Both the position numbers and the translations under genes were made by a program. From Nitrospira_E sp052156535 (lineage in GTDB: Bacteria > Nitrospirota > Nitrospiria > Nitrospirales > UBA8639), in contig NZ_JBQKUP010000041.1 of the NCBI RefSeq assembly GCF_052156535.1, positions 124,001-188,000 on the forward strand: a stretch of 64,000 nucleotides of DNA, written 5' to 3'. The notes below the pieces were generated by a model. The model was given only the letters and a program-made list of their open reading frames with translations, searched no databases and was not told where the DNA came from. This document shows, piece by piece, positions 52,522 through 61,509 of the stretch (positions within the stretch are counted from its first letter, which is position 1; every line of letters begins with the position of its first letter).

Positions 52522-54060
52522 TTATCCTTCAAAGTTCAGCCAACGGTGTCCGTTCTTTCCTAACATTTCGTCGGCTTCTTTCGGGCCCCACGTCCCAGCT
52601 GCATAGTTCGGAAAGGCTCGTGGTGGGAGAGCTTTCCAGACATCCAGGATGGGCGTAATCACTGACCATCCCGTCTCCACCATATCCGCCCGTTGAAACA
52701 ACGTGGGGTCCCCGCACATGCAGTCGTAGAGCAAACGCTCGTATCCCGTAGCGGGAGCACTCCCGAAATAATCTTCATACCGAAAATTCATATCTACGGC
52801 TCCCAGCTGAACAACCGGACCGGGAATTTTCGCTCCAAATCGTAGAGAGATGGCTTCCTCCGGCTGAATCTGAATAACGAGTCGATTCGGTGTCAGACTC
52901 TCCACTGCGGTTTTTCTAAACAGTAAATGGGGAGCAAGTTTAAACTGGATCACAATCATCGTGGAGCGGCTCGATAAGCATTTTCCTGTACGAATGTAAA
53001 AAGGCACACCTGCCCACCGCCAATTGTCGATCCAAAGCTTGAGAGCTACGAAGGTGTCGGTCGTAGACGTTGGTGAGACGTTGGGTTCGTCGCGGTATGC
53101 TGAAACAGGTTTATTCCCGGCCGTGCCTGCGCCATACTGCCCCCGCACTGCACAGCTCAGGACCTCTTCGTTTGTGAAGGGACGAATCGACCGGAGAATC
53201 TTGGACTGTTCATCCCGAACCGCATTCGCTTCAAAGGAAATAGGAGGCTCCATAGTGGAGAGGGACAGTAACTGAAAAAGGTGATTGGGAATCATGTCCC
53301 GAAGGGAACCTGTCCCCTCATAATATCCCCCCCGTTGTTCCACACCGACTGTCTCTGCAGCGGTGATTTGCACGTAGTCAATGTACTCCCGGTTCCAGAT
53401 CGGTTCGAAGATCCCGTTTCCGAAACGGAATGCCATAATGTTTTGTACAGTTTCTTTGCCAAGGTAATGGTCAATTCGATAGATCTGCTGTTCATGGAGA
53501 ACTTTTTTAATTTCCTGATTGAGGGCACAGGCAGACTCGTAATCATGGCCAAATGGTTTTTCAATAATCACACGGCGCCACTGTCCGTTCTCTTCCTGAC
53601 TCAGCCCGCACGCACCCAATTGTTGAACAATCGTGCCAAAGAACGTGGGGGAAGTGGCTAAATAAAAAAGATAGTTTCCTTTGGTCCTATGTTCTTTATC
53701 AATCTGGATTAATCTGTTCTGTAGCTCTTGATAGGTTTTCGGGTCGGTAAATTCACCGGACACATAAGAGAAGCGGGAACGAGCAGTTTCCCAACGGGCT
53801 GGATCAATGGGAGATGTGGCAAATTCCTTGAGATCGTCCCCTACTTTTTGACGGAACTCCTCGTCGGTCATCTTTGGTAACCCAACCCCTATCACTGCGG
53901 AAGATGTGGAAATCAAACTACTCTTTGCCAGATAGTGAAGAGCAGGAACCAATTTACGTTTGGTCAGGTCCCCGGACCCACCAAAGATGACGATAGCGCA
54001 GGGGGGAGCGGGTGTCCCGGCTGTCTTGGGGGATGTTTTTTCATTTTCTGATGCAGCCAT
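52522..54060 (-). CDS. zwf: Glucose-6-phosphate dehydrogenase (second copy)
   Basis: The 512-aa enzyme has GGSGDLTKRKLVPAL at the nucleotide-binding site, VIIEKPFGHDYESA and the active-site signature YRIDHYLGKET, with the usual C-terminal YERLLYDCM and WGPKEADEML. It catalyses the first step of the oxidative pentose phosphate pathway. AAAGGA precedes the ATG. It is collinear with gnd, tkt and the glycogen genes, which places it in a storage-sugar oxidation block; the other zwf (25214-26602) is in a separate context with its own promoter. Confidence 0.95.
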   Translation of the reverse strand: MAASENEKTSPKTAGTPAPPCAIVIFGGSGDLTKRKLVPALHYLAKSSLISTSSAVIGVGLPKMTDEEFRQKVGDDLKEFATSPIDPARWETARSRFSYVSGEFTDPKTYQELQNRLIQIDKEHRTKGNYLFYLATSPTFFGTIVQQLGACGLSQEENGQWRRVIIEKPFGHDYESACALNQEIKKVLHEQQIYRIDHYLGKETVQNIMAFRFGNGIFEPIWNREYIDYVQITAAETVGVEQRGGYYEGTGSLRDMIPNHLFQLLSLSTMEPPISFEANAVRDEQSKILRSIRPFTNEEVLSCAVRGQYGAGTAGNKPVSAYRDEPNVSPTSTTDTFVALKLWIDNWRWAGVPFYIRTGKCLSSRSTMIVIQFKLAPHLLFRKTAVESLTPNRLVIQIQPEEAISLRFGAKIPGPVVQLGAVDMNFRYEDYFGSAPATGYERLLYDCMCGDPTLFQRADMVETGWSVITPILDVWKALPPRAFPNYAAGTWGPKEADEMLGKNGHRWLNFEG

Positions 54061-54221
54061 GGTTTCCTTTTAGGAATTCAAATTGAAGGTTTGGAATAAA
54101 AATCGTATTCCGTGTTGAGGGTTTCGAACGACAAAAAATTATAGAGCCTTAAGCATGGGATCTTTCATGGCGGATCTTCTATTTCTACGCTCTCCTCCGC
54201 TGTAAGGTTAGGTTAGGGGAG

Positions 54222-54271
54222 GAAGAGATTCTCCCCCTTCAGCCTTCCATGGCAAAGGGGAGAGTTTCTTC
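54222..54271. repeat. Long inverted repeat hairpin
   Basis: GAAGAGATTCTCCCCCTT (54222-54239) pairs with AAGGGGAGAGTTTCTTC (54255-54271) around a 15-base loop. It may terminate the gnd-side transcript or be part of the adjacent repeat. Confidence 0.5.
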
Positions 54272-54291
54272 TGTGAAACGAATCCTTTTGG

Positions 54292-54460
54292 GTCTGTTAA
54301 AAAAAGCCGCCAGCGGCGTTCTCGCCATTTTTCCGTGCTCACGTACTAAGTGTACGCTCCGTGCGTAAAAACGGCTGCGGCCTTCCCTTCGGCATGACTC
54401 AGGGCAGGACTGGACGGACCCTTCGGGAAGACTCAGGGCATGCTTTTTTGAACCGACTCG
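54292..54460. repeat. Composite palindromic intergenic repeat (REP/MITE-like)
   Basis: Bounded by imperfect inverted ends, GTCTGTTAAAAAAAGC at the left and GCTTTTTTGAACCGAC at the right. Inside are GCCGCCAGCGGC (small stem), GTGCTCACGTACTAAGTGTACG with its complementary CTCCGTGC (strong stem, 54335-54365), and two GACTCAGGGCA direct repeats near 54396 and 54430. I recall very similar text in Nitrospira intergenic regions, but cannot verify it here. The rest of the 520-bp gap (54061-54580) holds nothing recognised. Confidence 0.6.
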
Positions 54461-54580
54461 AAGTCTTTGATGAGTAATCTAATCCTGGGCAAATTTGCCC
54501 TTGAACATCCTTATTATTCAACATTACCCTTTTCAAATCCAACTTTGAAATGCCAAACGCTAAACTCAGAACTTACTCTC

Positions 54581-55600
54581 TCACCCTCCCGTTGGACGTT
54601 CGACGTGTCCGCCGAACTCGAACCGCATCGCCGATAAAACCTTATCTGCAAATTCGGCTTCTCCCCGGGAACTAAATCGCTGAAAGAGTGCTGCCGTAAG
54701 AACAGGGGCCGGGACGCCTTCATCCACTGCCGCTTCAATGGTCCAACGCCCTTCGCCGGAGTCAGCCACGCTCCCAGAGAATTTGCCCAGATCCGGGCTT
54801 TTGATGAGCGCTATCGCAGTCAGGTCAAGAAGCCAGGATCCTACAACACTCCCTCGCCGCCACAATTCGGCAATGTCCGCCAGGTTCAAATCGTATTGAT
54901 ACGCTTCAGGGTTGCGTAATGGAGATGTCTCAGCATCTGCGGTGTGGTCGCGTTTTCCGATGTTGGCCTGTTGCAAAATATTTAGTCCTTCGGCATAGGC
55001 TGCCATGAGACCATATTCAATTCCGTTGTGCACCATCTTCACAAAGTGCCCAGCCCCGGCTGGTCCACAGTGGAGGTACCCATGCTCCGCCGTGCCGGGA
55101 GCGTTTTCCCGTCCAGGGGTTCGCGGGGCAGTGTCGATGGGCGGCGCCAACGCGGAAAAAATAGGGTCCAGATGCTTGACCACATTGGTTTCTCCTCCAA
55201 TCATCTGGCAATATCCTCGCTCGAGACCCCAGACGCCACCGCTCGTCCCTACATCGACATAGTGGATACCTTTTGCCCCTAGTTCCTTAGCTCGACGGAT
55301 ATCGTCACGATAGTACGAATTGCCTCCATCAATAAGAATGTCTTCCGTCTCCATTTTGGAGATCAGGTCTGTGATCATGCGATCCACGAAGGCTGCCGGA
55401 ACCATCATCCAAGCCACGCGAGGTTTTTCCAATTTGGCCACAAAGTCGTCCAGTGAGGATGCCCCTGTTGCTCCTTCCTTGGAAAGTTCCTGGACAACCT
55501 TTTGGGAGACATCATACACCACACAGTCGTGACCATTGTTCATCAGTCGCCGGACCATGTTGGCTCCCATTCGTCCTAATCCAATCATTCCAATTTGCAT
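54581..55600 (-). CDS. gnd: 6-phosphogluconate dehydrogenase, short (NAD-type) form
   Basis: The start ATG 55600 follows AAGGAG; the frame is open 13 codons further. The 339-aa enzyme has the dinucleotide motif GMIGLGRMGANM (residues 4-15), DGGNSYYRDD, TSGGVWGLERGYC and the catalytic HFVKMVHNGIEYG. It oxidatively decarboxylates 6-phosphogluconate to ribulose-5-phosphate. The length corresponds to the short GndA-like group (about 300-340 aa, often NAD-preferring) rather than the 470-aa form. Within the sugar-oxidation block after zwf (downstream) and tkt (upstream). Confidence 0.92.
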   Translation of the reverse strand: MQIGMIGLGRMGANMVRRLMNNGHDCVVYDVSQKVVQELSKEGATGASSLDDFVAKLEKPRVAWMMVPAAFVDRMITDLISKMETEDILIDGGNSYYRDDIRRAKELGAKGIHYVDVGTSGGVWGLERGYCQMIGGETNVVKHLDPIFSALAPPIDTAPRTPGRENAPGTAEHGYLHCGPAGAGHFVKMVHNGIEYGLMAAYAEGLNILQQANIGKRDHTADAETSPLRNPEAYQYDLNLADIAELWRRGSVVGSWLLDLTAIALIKSPDLGKFSGSVADSGEGRWTIEAAVDEGVPAPVLTAALFQRFSSRGEAEFADKVLSAMRFEFGGHVERPTGG

Positions 55601-55869
55601 GACACTTTCTCCTTTTTTTATGGAATTGGATTTAATCATGACTTAATCAATGATCCATGGAAATGGAACCGAAGCGTCCTTCATCACACTGATTCAGCCC
55701 CTGCGTAACAATTGATCCCTGGCCAAATTTTTCAACCATATTCTGAGGCAGTTCAAAGGAAAACCATGAAGGGTTTACATTGCACCATATGAATGAAAAC
55801 ACTTGGCTGTGCAGTTTAGAAATCATAAAAATAACAGTCAGACTTTTCCCTCTCAATGACAATAACCGC

Positions 55870-57945
55870 CTATCTCGTCTCTTTGTTCCGTATCTGCTCC
55901 TTGGCCGTATCCACTATATTTTCCACGGTAAACCCAAATTTTTTTGTGAGTTCCTTGAGGGGAGCCGAGGCTCCAAAGGTCTCCATGCCGATGATACGCC
56001 CGCTTGTTCCCACATATCGCTCCCAGCCGAGTGTGGACGCTTGCTCCACGGCCACCCGTGCGGTCACACGGGAGGGGAGCACCGTTTCACGATGGTCCGA
56101 ATGCTTCCGGCAGTAATATTCAAAAATCTCCCATGAGGGCATACTCACCACGCGGGCCTGAATGCCATCGGCCTTGAGCCGCTCATATGCCTCCACGCAT
56201 AGCGCTACTTCACTCCCTGTGGCGATGAGGATGACGTCCGGTTGTCTACTCCCGTCAGCCAGAACGTAAGCACCTTGGGCCACACCGGATGCTGGTGCAT
56301 ACTTTGTTCTGTCAAGTGTGGGAATCGCCTGTCGCGTCAGTACGAGCGCGATCGGCTCATGGCGGAATTGCATGATAATGCGCCAGGCCTCCACGACCTC
56401 ATTGGCATCGGCGGGACGAATGGTGATTAACCCGGGGATGGCTCGAAGGGAGGCGATCTGATCGATTGGTTGGTGTGTGGGGCCGTCCTCACCTACACCG
56501 ATGGAATCGTGCGTAAAGATATAAATGACGGGAATTTCCATGATGGCCGACAACCTCATGGGCGGGCGAGCGTAATCGCAGAAGACCAGGAAGGTCGATC
56601 CGAATGCACGAATCTTTGAGAGAGACAACCCATTCACCACGGCGCCCATTACATGCTCGCGAATGCCGAAGTGCAGATTTCGTCCTTGATAGGTTGCAGA
56701 CAGAAAATCTCCGGCTTGGTCAAACGTCAAGCGTGTTTTGGCGGATGGGCCAAGATCGGCGGATCCCCCGATGAGCCACGGAACGTTTTGTGCAATGCGA
56801 TTAAGCGTTTTTCCGGACGAATCCCGGGTCGCTAATCCCTTGGCATCTGCCGGGAAGGACGGCAAGCCCTCATCCCACCCATCGGGAAGTTGGCGATGCT
56901 GCATTCTGTACAGATGATCGGCCAGATCAGGGTAGGCTTGTTTATAGGCTTGAAACAGGGAAAACCAGTTTTCGCGAAGTGATCGCCCGCGTTTCCCAAT
57001 GCCCTTTCGGAAATGGTCCAGCACTCCGTCGGGGACCAGGAATTTGGCCTCGTCAGGCCAGTCATACCGTTGTTTCGTCAATCGGATTTCCTCTTCACCA
57101 AGCGGTTCACCATGGGCGGCACTGGTATCCTGTTTGTTGGGAGCCCCATACGCAATGTGGCTGTCGACGATAATCAACGTCGGCCGGTCCGGAGTGGCAA
57201 GGAAGGTGTTGAAGGCACGAGTCAGCCTATCAAAATCGTTCGCATCGCCGACCCGTGTCACGTTCCATCCGTAACCGATGAACCTCGTGGCAACATCGTC
57301 GCTGGTGGCTAATTCGGTGTGGCCCTCTATCGTGATATTGTTGTTGTCATAGATCCAACACAAATTGGAGAGTCGAAGATGTCCGGCAAGGGAGGCGGCT
57401 TCATGTGAAATTCCCTCCATCATGTCTCCGTCCCCACAGAGCGCATAGACGTGGTAATCGAAGAGGGGAAACCCGTCACGGTTAAAGTGAGCCGCCAGCC
57501 AACGTTCGGCCATGGCCATCCCCACGCTGGTGGCCACCCCTTGTCCTAATGGACCTGTCGTCATTTCCACGCCGGAGGTCCACCGGTATTCCGGGTGGCC
57601 GGGGCATTTACTCTCCAATTGGCGAAACCGCTTGATGTCGTCCAGCGTCACCGAGAGATGGCCCAGCCGTTCATATTTCGCATTGACGGCTTTGACTTCA
57701 CAGAGATGCAGCAGAGAGTACAACAACATGGAAGCATGGCCGATGGACAGGACGAAGCGATCCCGGTTTCCCCAAATCGGGTCGTCGGGATCAAACCGCA
57801 GGAAGCGGTTCCATAAACAGTATGCCACCGGAGCCAGAGCCATCGGTGTGCCGGGATGTCCTGAGTTCGCCGTTTGGACTGCATCCATGGACAAGGTGCG
57901 GATGGTGTTGATGCAGAGTTGATCGAGTTGTTTGCACGGCATCAT
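55870..57945 (-). CDS. tkt: Transketolase
   Basis: The 691-aa thiamine diphosphate enzyme shows SGHPGTPMALAPVAY, GPLGQGVATSVGMA, the ThDP motif GDGDMMEGISHEA...YDNN, HDSIGVGEDGPTHQPIDQ and GSEVALCVEAYE. It moves two-carbon units between sugar phosphates in the non-oxidative pentose phosphate pathway (and the Calvin cycle where present). An ATG ATG pair at 57945/57942 with GGAG upstream is preferred to a TTG at 57960. It lies 21 bp downstream of ppk2, so they are probably co-transcribed. Confidence 0.95.
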   Translation of the reverse strand: MMPCKQLDQLCINTIRTLSMDAVQTANSGHPGTPMALAPVAYCLWNRFLRFDPDDPIWGNRDRFVLSIGHASMLLYSLLHLCEVKAVNAKYERLGHLSVTLDDIKRFRQLESKCPGHPEYRWTSGVEMTTGPLGQGVATSVGMAMAERWLAAHFNRDGFPLFDYHVYALCGDGDMMEGISHEAASLAGHLRLSNLCWIYDNNNITIEGHTELATSDDVATRFIGYGWNVTRVGDANDFDRLTRAFNTFLATPDRPTLIIVDSHIAYGAPNKQDTSAAHGEPLGEEEIRLTKQRYDWPDEAKFLVPDGVLDHFRKGIGKRGRSLRENWFSLFQAYKQAYPDLADHLYRMQHRQLPDGWDEGLPSFPADAKGLATRDSSGKTLNRIAQNVPWLIGGSADLGPSAKTRLTFDQAGDFLSATYQGRNLHFGIREHVMGAVVNGLSLSKIRAFGSTFLVFCDYARPPMRLSAIMEIPVIYIFTHDSIGVGEDGPTHQPIDQIASLRAIPGLITIRPADANEVVEAWRIIMQFRHEPIALVLTRQAIPTLDRTKYAPASGVAQGAYVLADGSRQPDVILIATGSEVALCVEAYERLKADGIQARVVSMPSWEIFEYYCRKHSDHRETVLPSRVTARVAVEQASTLGWERYVGTSGRIIGMETFGASAPLKELTKKFGFTVENIVDTAKEQIRNKETR

Positions 57946-57966
57946 GACGGTGCTCCACAAGGTCTT

Positions 57967-58776
57967 TCAATATTTTTCCGGGATGAACGATCTTTTCTCC
58001 ATGGTCGTCTGATCATCGTACTTGTATTTGTCTGAACGAGCGGGTAACTTTATTTTTGGGCGCTTCAATTTTTTGTAGGGGATCAGACTGAGCAGATGAC
58101 TGATGCAGTTGAGGCGTGCCCGCTTCTTATTGTCCGACCGCACGATGTGCCAGGGGGCATGTTTTGAGTCGGTAGCGTCCAGCATTCTGTCGCGCGCGCG
58201 GGAGTATTCATACCATTTTTCAAGGGACGGCAAGTCCATCGGGCTGAGCTTCCATTGACGCAATGGATCTTCGACACGAGCCTGGAAACGCCGTTTCTGC
58301 TCCTCGTGGCTCACTTCGAGCCAATATTTGATCAGGATGATTCCGGCTCTCGTGATATAACCTTCAACTACTGCGGCATGTTCGAGGAACCCTTCGTATT
58401 GTTCCCTGGTGCAGAAGCCCATGACGTGCTCGACCCCGGCCCGGTTGTACCAACTGCGGTCCCAAATAACGATCTCACCGGCCGCCGGGAAATGTTGCAT
58501 GTAACGCTGGATGTACATCTGAGTTTTTTCGCGGTCGGAAGGGGCGGGGAGCGCTTGGACGCGGAACACCCTGGGACTTACGCGTTCAGTTATGGCGCGA
58601 ATCGTGCCGCCCTTCCCGGCTCCGTCGCGGCCCTCGAACACGACCATGATTTTCAAGCCCTTGTCTTTGACCCAGTCCTGGAGTGCGCAGAGCTCGGCCT
58701 GAAGCCGACGCAGTTCCTTCTCGTATTCCTTGCGTTTGAGCTTCGCTTCGGAATGATCGGTCTGTTTCTTAGGCAT
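57967..58776 (-). CDS. ppk2: Polyphosphate kinase 2 family protein
   Basis: The 269-aa protein has Walker A FEGRDGAGKGGTI (about residues 48-60), Walker B IWDRSWYNRAG (about 105-115) and the lid region RRFQARVEDPLRQWKLSPMD, all typical of one-domain PPK2. Members use inorganic polyphosphate to phosphorylate nucleoside di- or monophosphates (or the reverse). GGGAGG precedes the ATG. Sitting between glycogen phosphorylase and transketolase, it suggests joint control of polyphosphate and glycogen stores. Confidence 0.92.
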   Translation of the reverse strand: MPKKQTDHSEAKLKRKEYEKELRRLQAELCALQDWVKDKGLKIMVVFEGRDGAGKGGTIRAITERVSPRVFRVQALPAPSDREKTQMYIQRYMQHFPAAGEIVIWDRSWYNRAGVEHVMGFCTREQYEGFLEHAAVVEGYITRAGIILIKYWLEVSHEEQKRRFQARVEDPLRQWKLSPMDLPSLEKWYEYSRARDRMLDATDSKHAPWHIVRSDNKKRARLNCISHLLSLIPYKKLKRPKIKLPARSDKYKYDDQTTMEKRSFIPEKY

Positions 58777-58924
58777 GCTTGTTACCCTCCCTTAGTTGTG
58801 CGAACACCCAAAACGTTCTTAAATGAATTTTCCATGATTCACAGGCCCATCCGGCCCCTCTGAGACCGCACGATAGCCACGTGGTTCCGCCTTTGGAACC
58901 GGGAGCCGATCGCGAAGCCCACGA

Positions 58925-61396
58925 TTACCGTACCGGACATGCTTTGACATTCCAGATGTCCGCCGCGTATTCAGCGATGGTACGGTCGCTGGAAAATTTT
59001 CCCGAGCCGGCGATGTTCATAATGGCCTTGCGTGTCCATCCATCCGGGTCAGCGTACAGGTCGCAGAGTTGCCGGTCAGCCTCAAGATAGGATGCAAGGT
59101 CTGCCAGGTGCATGTAGTGGTCCCCGCCGGTCAGCAAGATGTGCCGCAGCGGTTCAAAAACCCCCGGTTCATACCGGCTGAAGTAGCCGGTGAAGATCAG
59201 GTCCAGCGCGGCGCGAGTTTCCGCTTCGTTGTCATAATGCCAGCCCGGACTATACCAGCCCTTGTTGCCGGCAACCTGGTCCGCCGTGAGGCCGAAGAGG
59301 AAAAAATTCTCTTCACCCGCCTCTTCTGCCATTTCGATGGTGGCGCCATCGCGTGTGCCTAACGTTAACGCACCGTTCATCATGAACTTCATATTGCTCG
59401 TGCCGCTGGCTTCGTAGCCGGCGGTCGAAATCTGATTGGAAACATCTGAGGCTGGAATGAGCCGCTCCGCAAGGGAGACGCAATATTCGGGTAGGAAGAC
59501 GACCTTGAGTTTCCCCCGAACGAGGGGATCCCCGTCGATGGTGCCGGCCAGATTATTGATGAACTTGATGATGATTTTAGCCAAGTGGTATGCCGGCGCC
59601 GCCTTGCCGGCAAAGAAAAATGTCCGTGGGGGCATCTTCAGATTCGGATTCTCCCGCAACCGATTGTAGAGCACGACGATGCGCAGTGCGTTGAGCAGTT
59701 GCCGCTTGTATTCATGGATGCGTTTGACCTGGCAATCGAAGATCGTGTCCGGATCGACCGTCTGCCCGGATGTCGTCTTGAGCCATTGGGCAAACTGTAA
59801 CTTCGCCTCGCGTTTGGCGTTTCGGACGGCCACGCGAAAGCTCTTGTCGGCGGCCAGTTTTTTGAGCTTACTCAATTGGCTGAGATCAGTAATCCACCCG
59901 TCTCCGATGGCTTCGGTAATGGCGTTGGAGAGCGCAGGGTTCGCCAGGAGCAACCAGCGTCTTGGAGTCACCCCGTTGGTCTTATTGTTGAACCGTTCGG
60001 GATACAGCTCGGCCAGATTTTTGACTGTCCTTGTGCGGAGCAATTCGGAGTGAATGGCCGCCACGCCGTTCGTGCTATGGGTCCCGACAATGGCCAGGTT
60101 GGCCATACGGACTTTACGCGTCGGGCTTTCCTCGATGAGACTCACGCTGGCGAGACGGCGTTCGTCACCGCCGAAACGGATGCGCGCTTGGGCAAGGTGC
60201 CGGTGGTTGATTTCAAGGATTATTTCCAGATGACGTGGCAACATCGTTTCGAACCATGCGAGCGGCCATTTTTCCAATGCTTCGGGCAGCAGGGTATGGT
60301 TCGTATAGGCGAGCGATCGTTGCGTCAGGTCCCAAGCCTGGTCCCAACTGAGATGCGCGTCGTCCAGTAGAATCCGCATCAGCTCGGGAACAGCCATCGT
60401 CGGATGCGTGTCGTTCATCTGGATGGCGACTTTGCCGGGAAGGTCATTCCAGTCGGTATTGCCATGCCGGAAGCGCCGCACGAGATCAGCCAGGGAACAG
60501 GCAACGAGGAAATATTCCTGCAGGAATCGCAACCCCTGGCCCCGGACGGTGGAATCATCCGGATACAACACACGGGTTATCGACTCGGCCGCCAGGGTGC
60601 CCGCCAAGGCGGACGTGAAATCTCCGCTGCTGAACCGCTGAAAGTCGAAAAAGTCCGGGACGGCGGCAGCCCAAAGTCTGAGTGTATTGATGGTCTTGCC
60701 ACCATATCCGATGACCGGACGGTCGAATGGGATACCAATAAGGCTGGACGGCTGTCCGGGGACTAGGCGTACGTCCCCCTCACGTTGCTCGAACGAACAG
60801 TTCAATTTCACTTCCACCGCATCCTCGAGCCGTGTCACTTCCCATGGGTCCGGACGCCGCAACCAATTATCCGGTTGTTCGCATTGCCACCCATCCATTA
60901 CCGTTTGCTTAAACATTCCGTATTCGTAACGGAGTCCATAGCCCATACCGGGGATCTGCATGGTCGCCATCGAATCGATGAAACAAGCCGCCAATCGACC
61001 GAGCCCTCCGTTTCCCAACCCGGCATCCGGCTCCATCTCGGCTAGGGCGAGGGGATCAAGGCCACGTTTTTTCGCGGCCTCAAGAGCCAACGGCCCCAGC
61101 AGCCCGTTGGTGAGGTTGTTGGCCAGCGATCGGCCGAGCAGGAACTCCATCGACAGGTAATACACCCGCTTAGGATTTTTTTTCTCGTAAGTTGTTTCGG
61201 TCTTGAGCCATCGTTGGGAAATGACGTCGCGGACCGAGCGTGTCACTGCCTCAAACTGGTCTCGCAATTCGGCCTTCTTGGGATCAATGACATGATCGAA
61301 GATGAGATGGCGTTCATAGAGTGCATCGTTCGTGCCGGAAAATTTGATCGGTCCGCACCCGTATTGTTCCAGAATCTCCTTGCGACGGTCTTTCAT
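58925..61396 (-). CDS. glgP: Glycogen/starch phosphorylase
   Basis: The 823-aa enzyme matches the glucan phosphorylase family along its length: YYLSMEFLLGRSLANNL, GNGGLGRLAACF, FNNKTNGVTPRRWL, VKRIHEYKRQLLN and the PLP-lysine region EASGTSNMKFMMNGALTLGTRDG (written here in two overlapping parts of the same site: EASGTSNMKFMMNG and GALTLGTRDG). It releases glucose-1-phosphate from glycogen. GGGAGG precedes the ATG. Collinear with glgX upstream. Confidence 0.96.
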   Translation of the reverse strand: MKDRRKEILEQYGCGPIKFSGTNDALYERHLIFDHVIDPKKAELRDQFEAVTRSVRDVISQRWLKTETTYEKKNPKRVYYLSMEFLLGRSLANNLTNGLLGPLALEAAKKRGLDPLALAEMEPDAGLGNGGLGRLAACFIDSMATMQIPGMGYGLRYEYGMFKQTVMDGWQCEQPDNWLRRPDPWEVTRLEDAVEVKLNCSFEQREGDVRLVPGQPSSLIGIPFDRPVIGYGGKTINTLRLWAAAVPDFFDFQRFSSGDFTSALAGTLAAESITRVLYPDDSTVRGQGLRFLQEYFLVACSLADLVRRFRHGNTDWNDLPGKVAIQMNDTHPTMAVPELMRILLDDAHLSWDQAWDLTQRSLAYTNHTLLPEALEKWPLAWFETMLPRHLEIILEINHRHLAQARIRFGGDERRLASVSLIEESPTRKVRMANLAIVGTHSTNGVAAIHSELLRTRTVKNLAELYPERFNNKTNGVTPRRWLLLANPALSNAITEAIGDGWITDLSQLSKLKKLAADKSFRVAVRNAKREAKLQFAQWLKTTSGQTVDPDTIFDCQVKRIHEYKRQLLNALRIVVLYNRLRENPNLKMPPRTFFFAGKAAPAYHLAKIIIKFINNLAGTIDGDPLVRGKLKVVFLPEYCVSLAERLIPASDVSNQISTAGYEASGTSNMKFMMNGALTLGTRDGATIEMAEEAGEENFFLFGLTADQVAGNKGWYSPGWHYDNEAETRAALDLIFTGYFSRYEPGVFEPLRHILLTGGDHYMHLADLASYLEADRQLCDLYADPDGWTRKAIMNIAGSGKFSSDRTIAEYAADIWNVKACPVR

Positions 61397-61509
61397 ACTG
61401 CCTCCCCAAAAGGTTTAACAAATTCAAATTGTCGGCAACCCGAGCAGCGGAATTGCTCAAGGGTCTTCCGGCCTCAAGACTTTGATTCTGTGTCTGGATC
61501 AGCGGTGTT

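Noticed and set aside
25214..54060. The two zwf genes as a recent tandem or segmental duplication
   Set aside because: Their sequences differ along the full length and the neighbourhoods share nothing.
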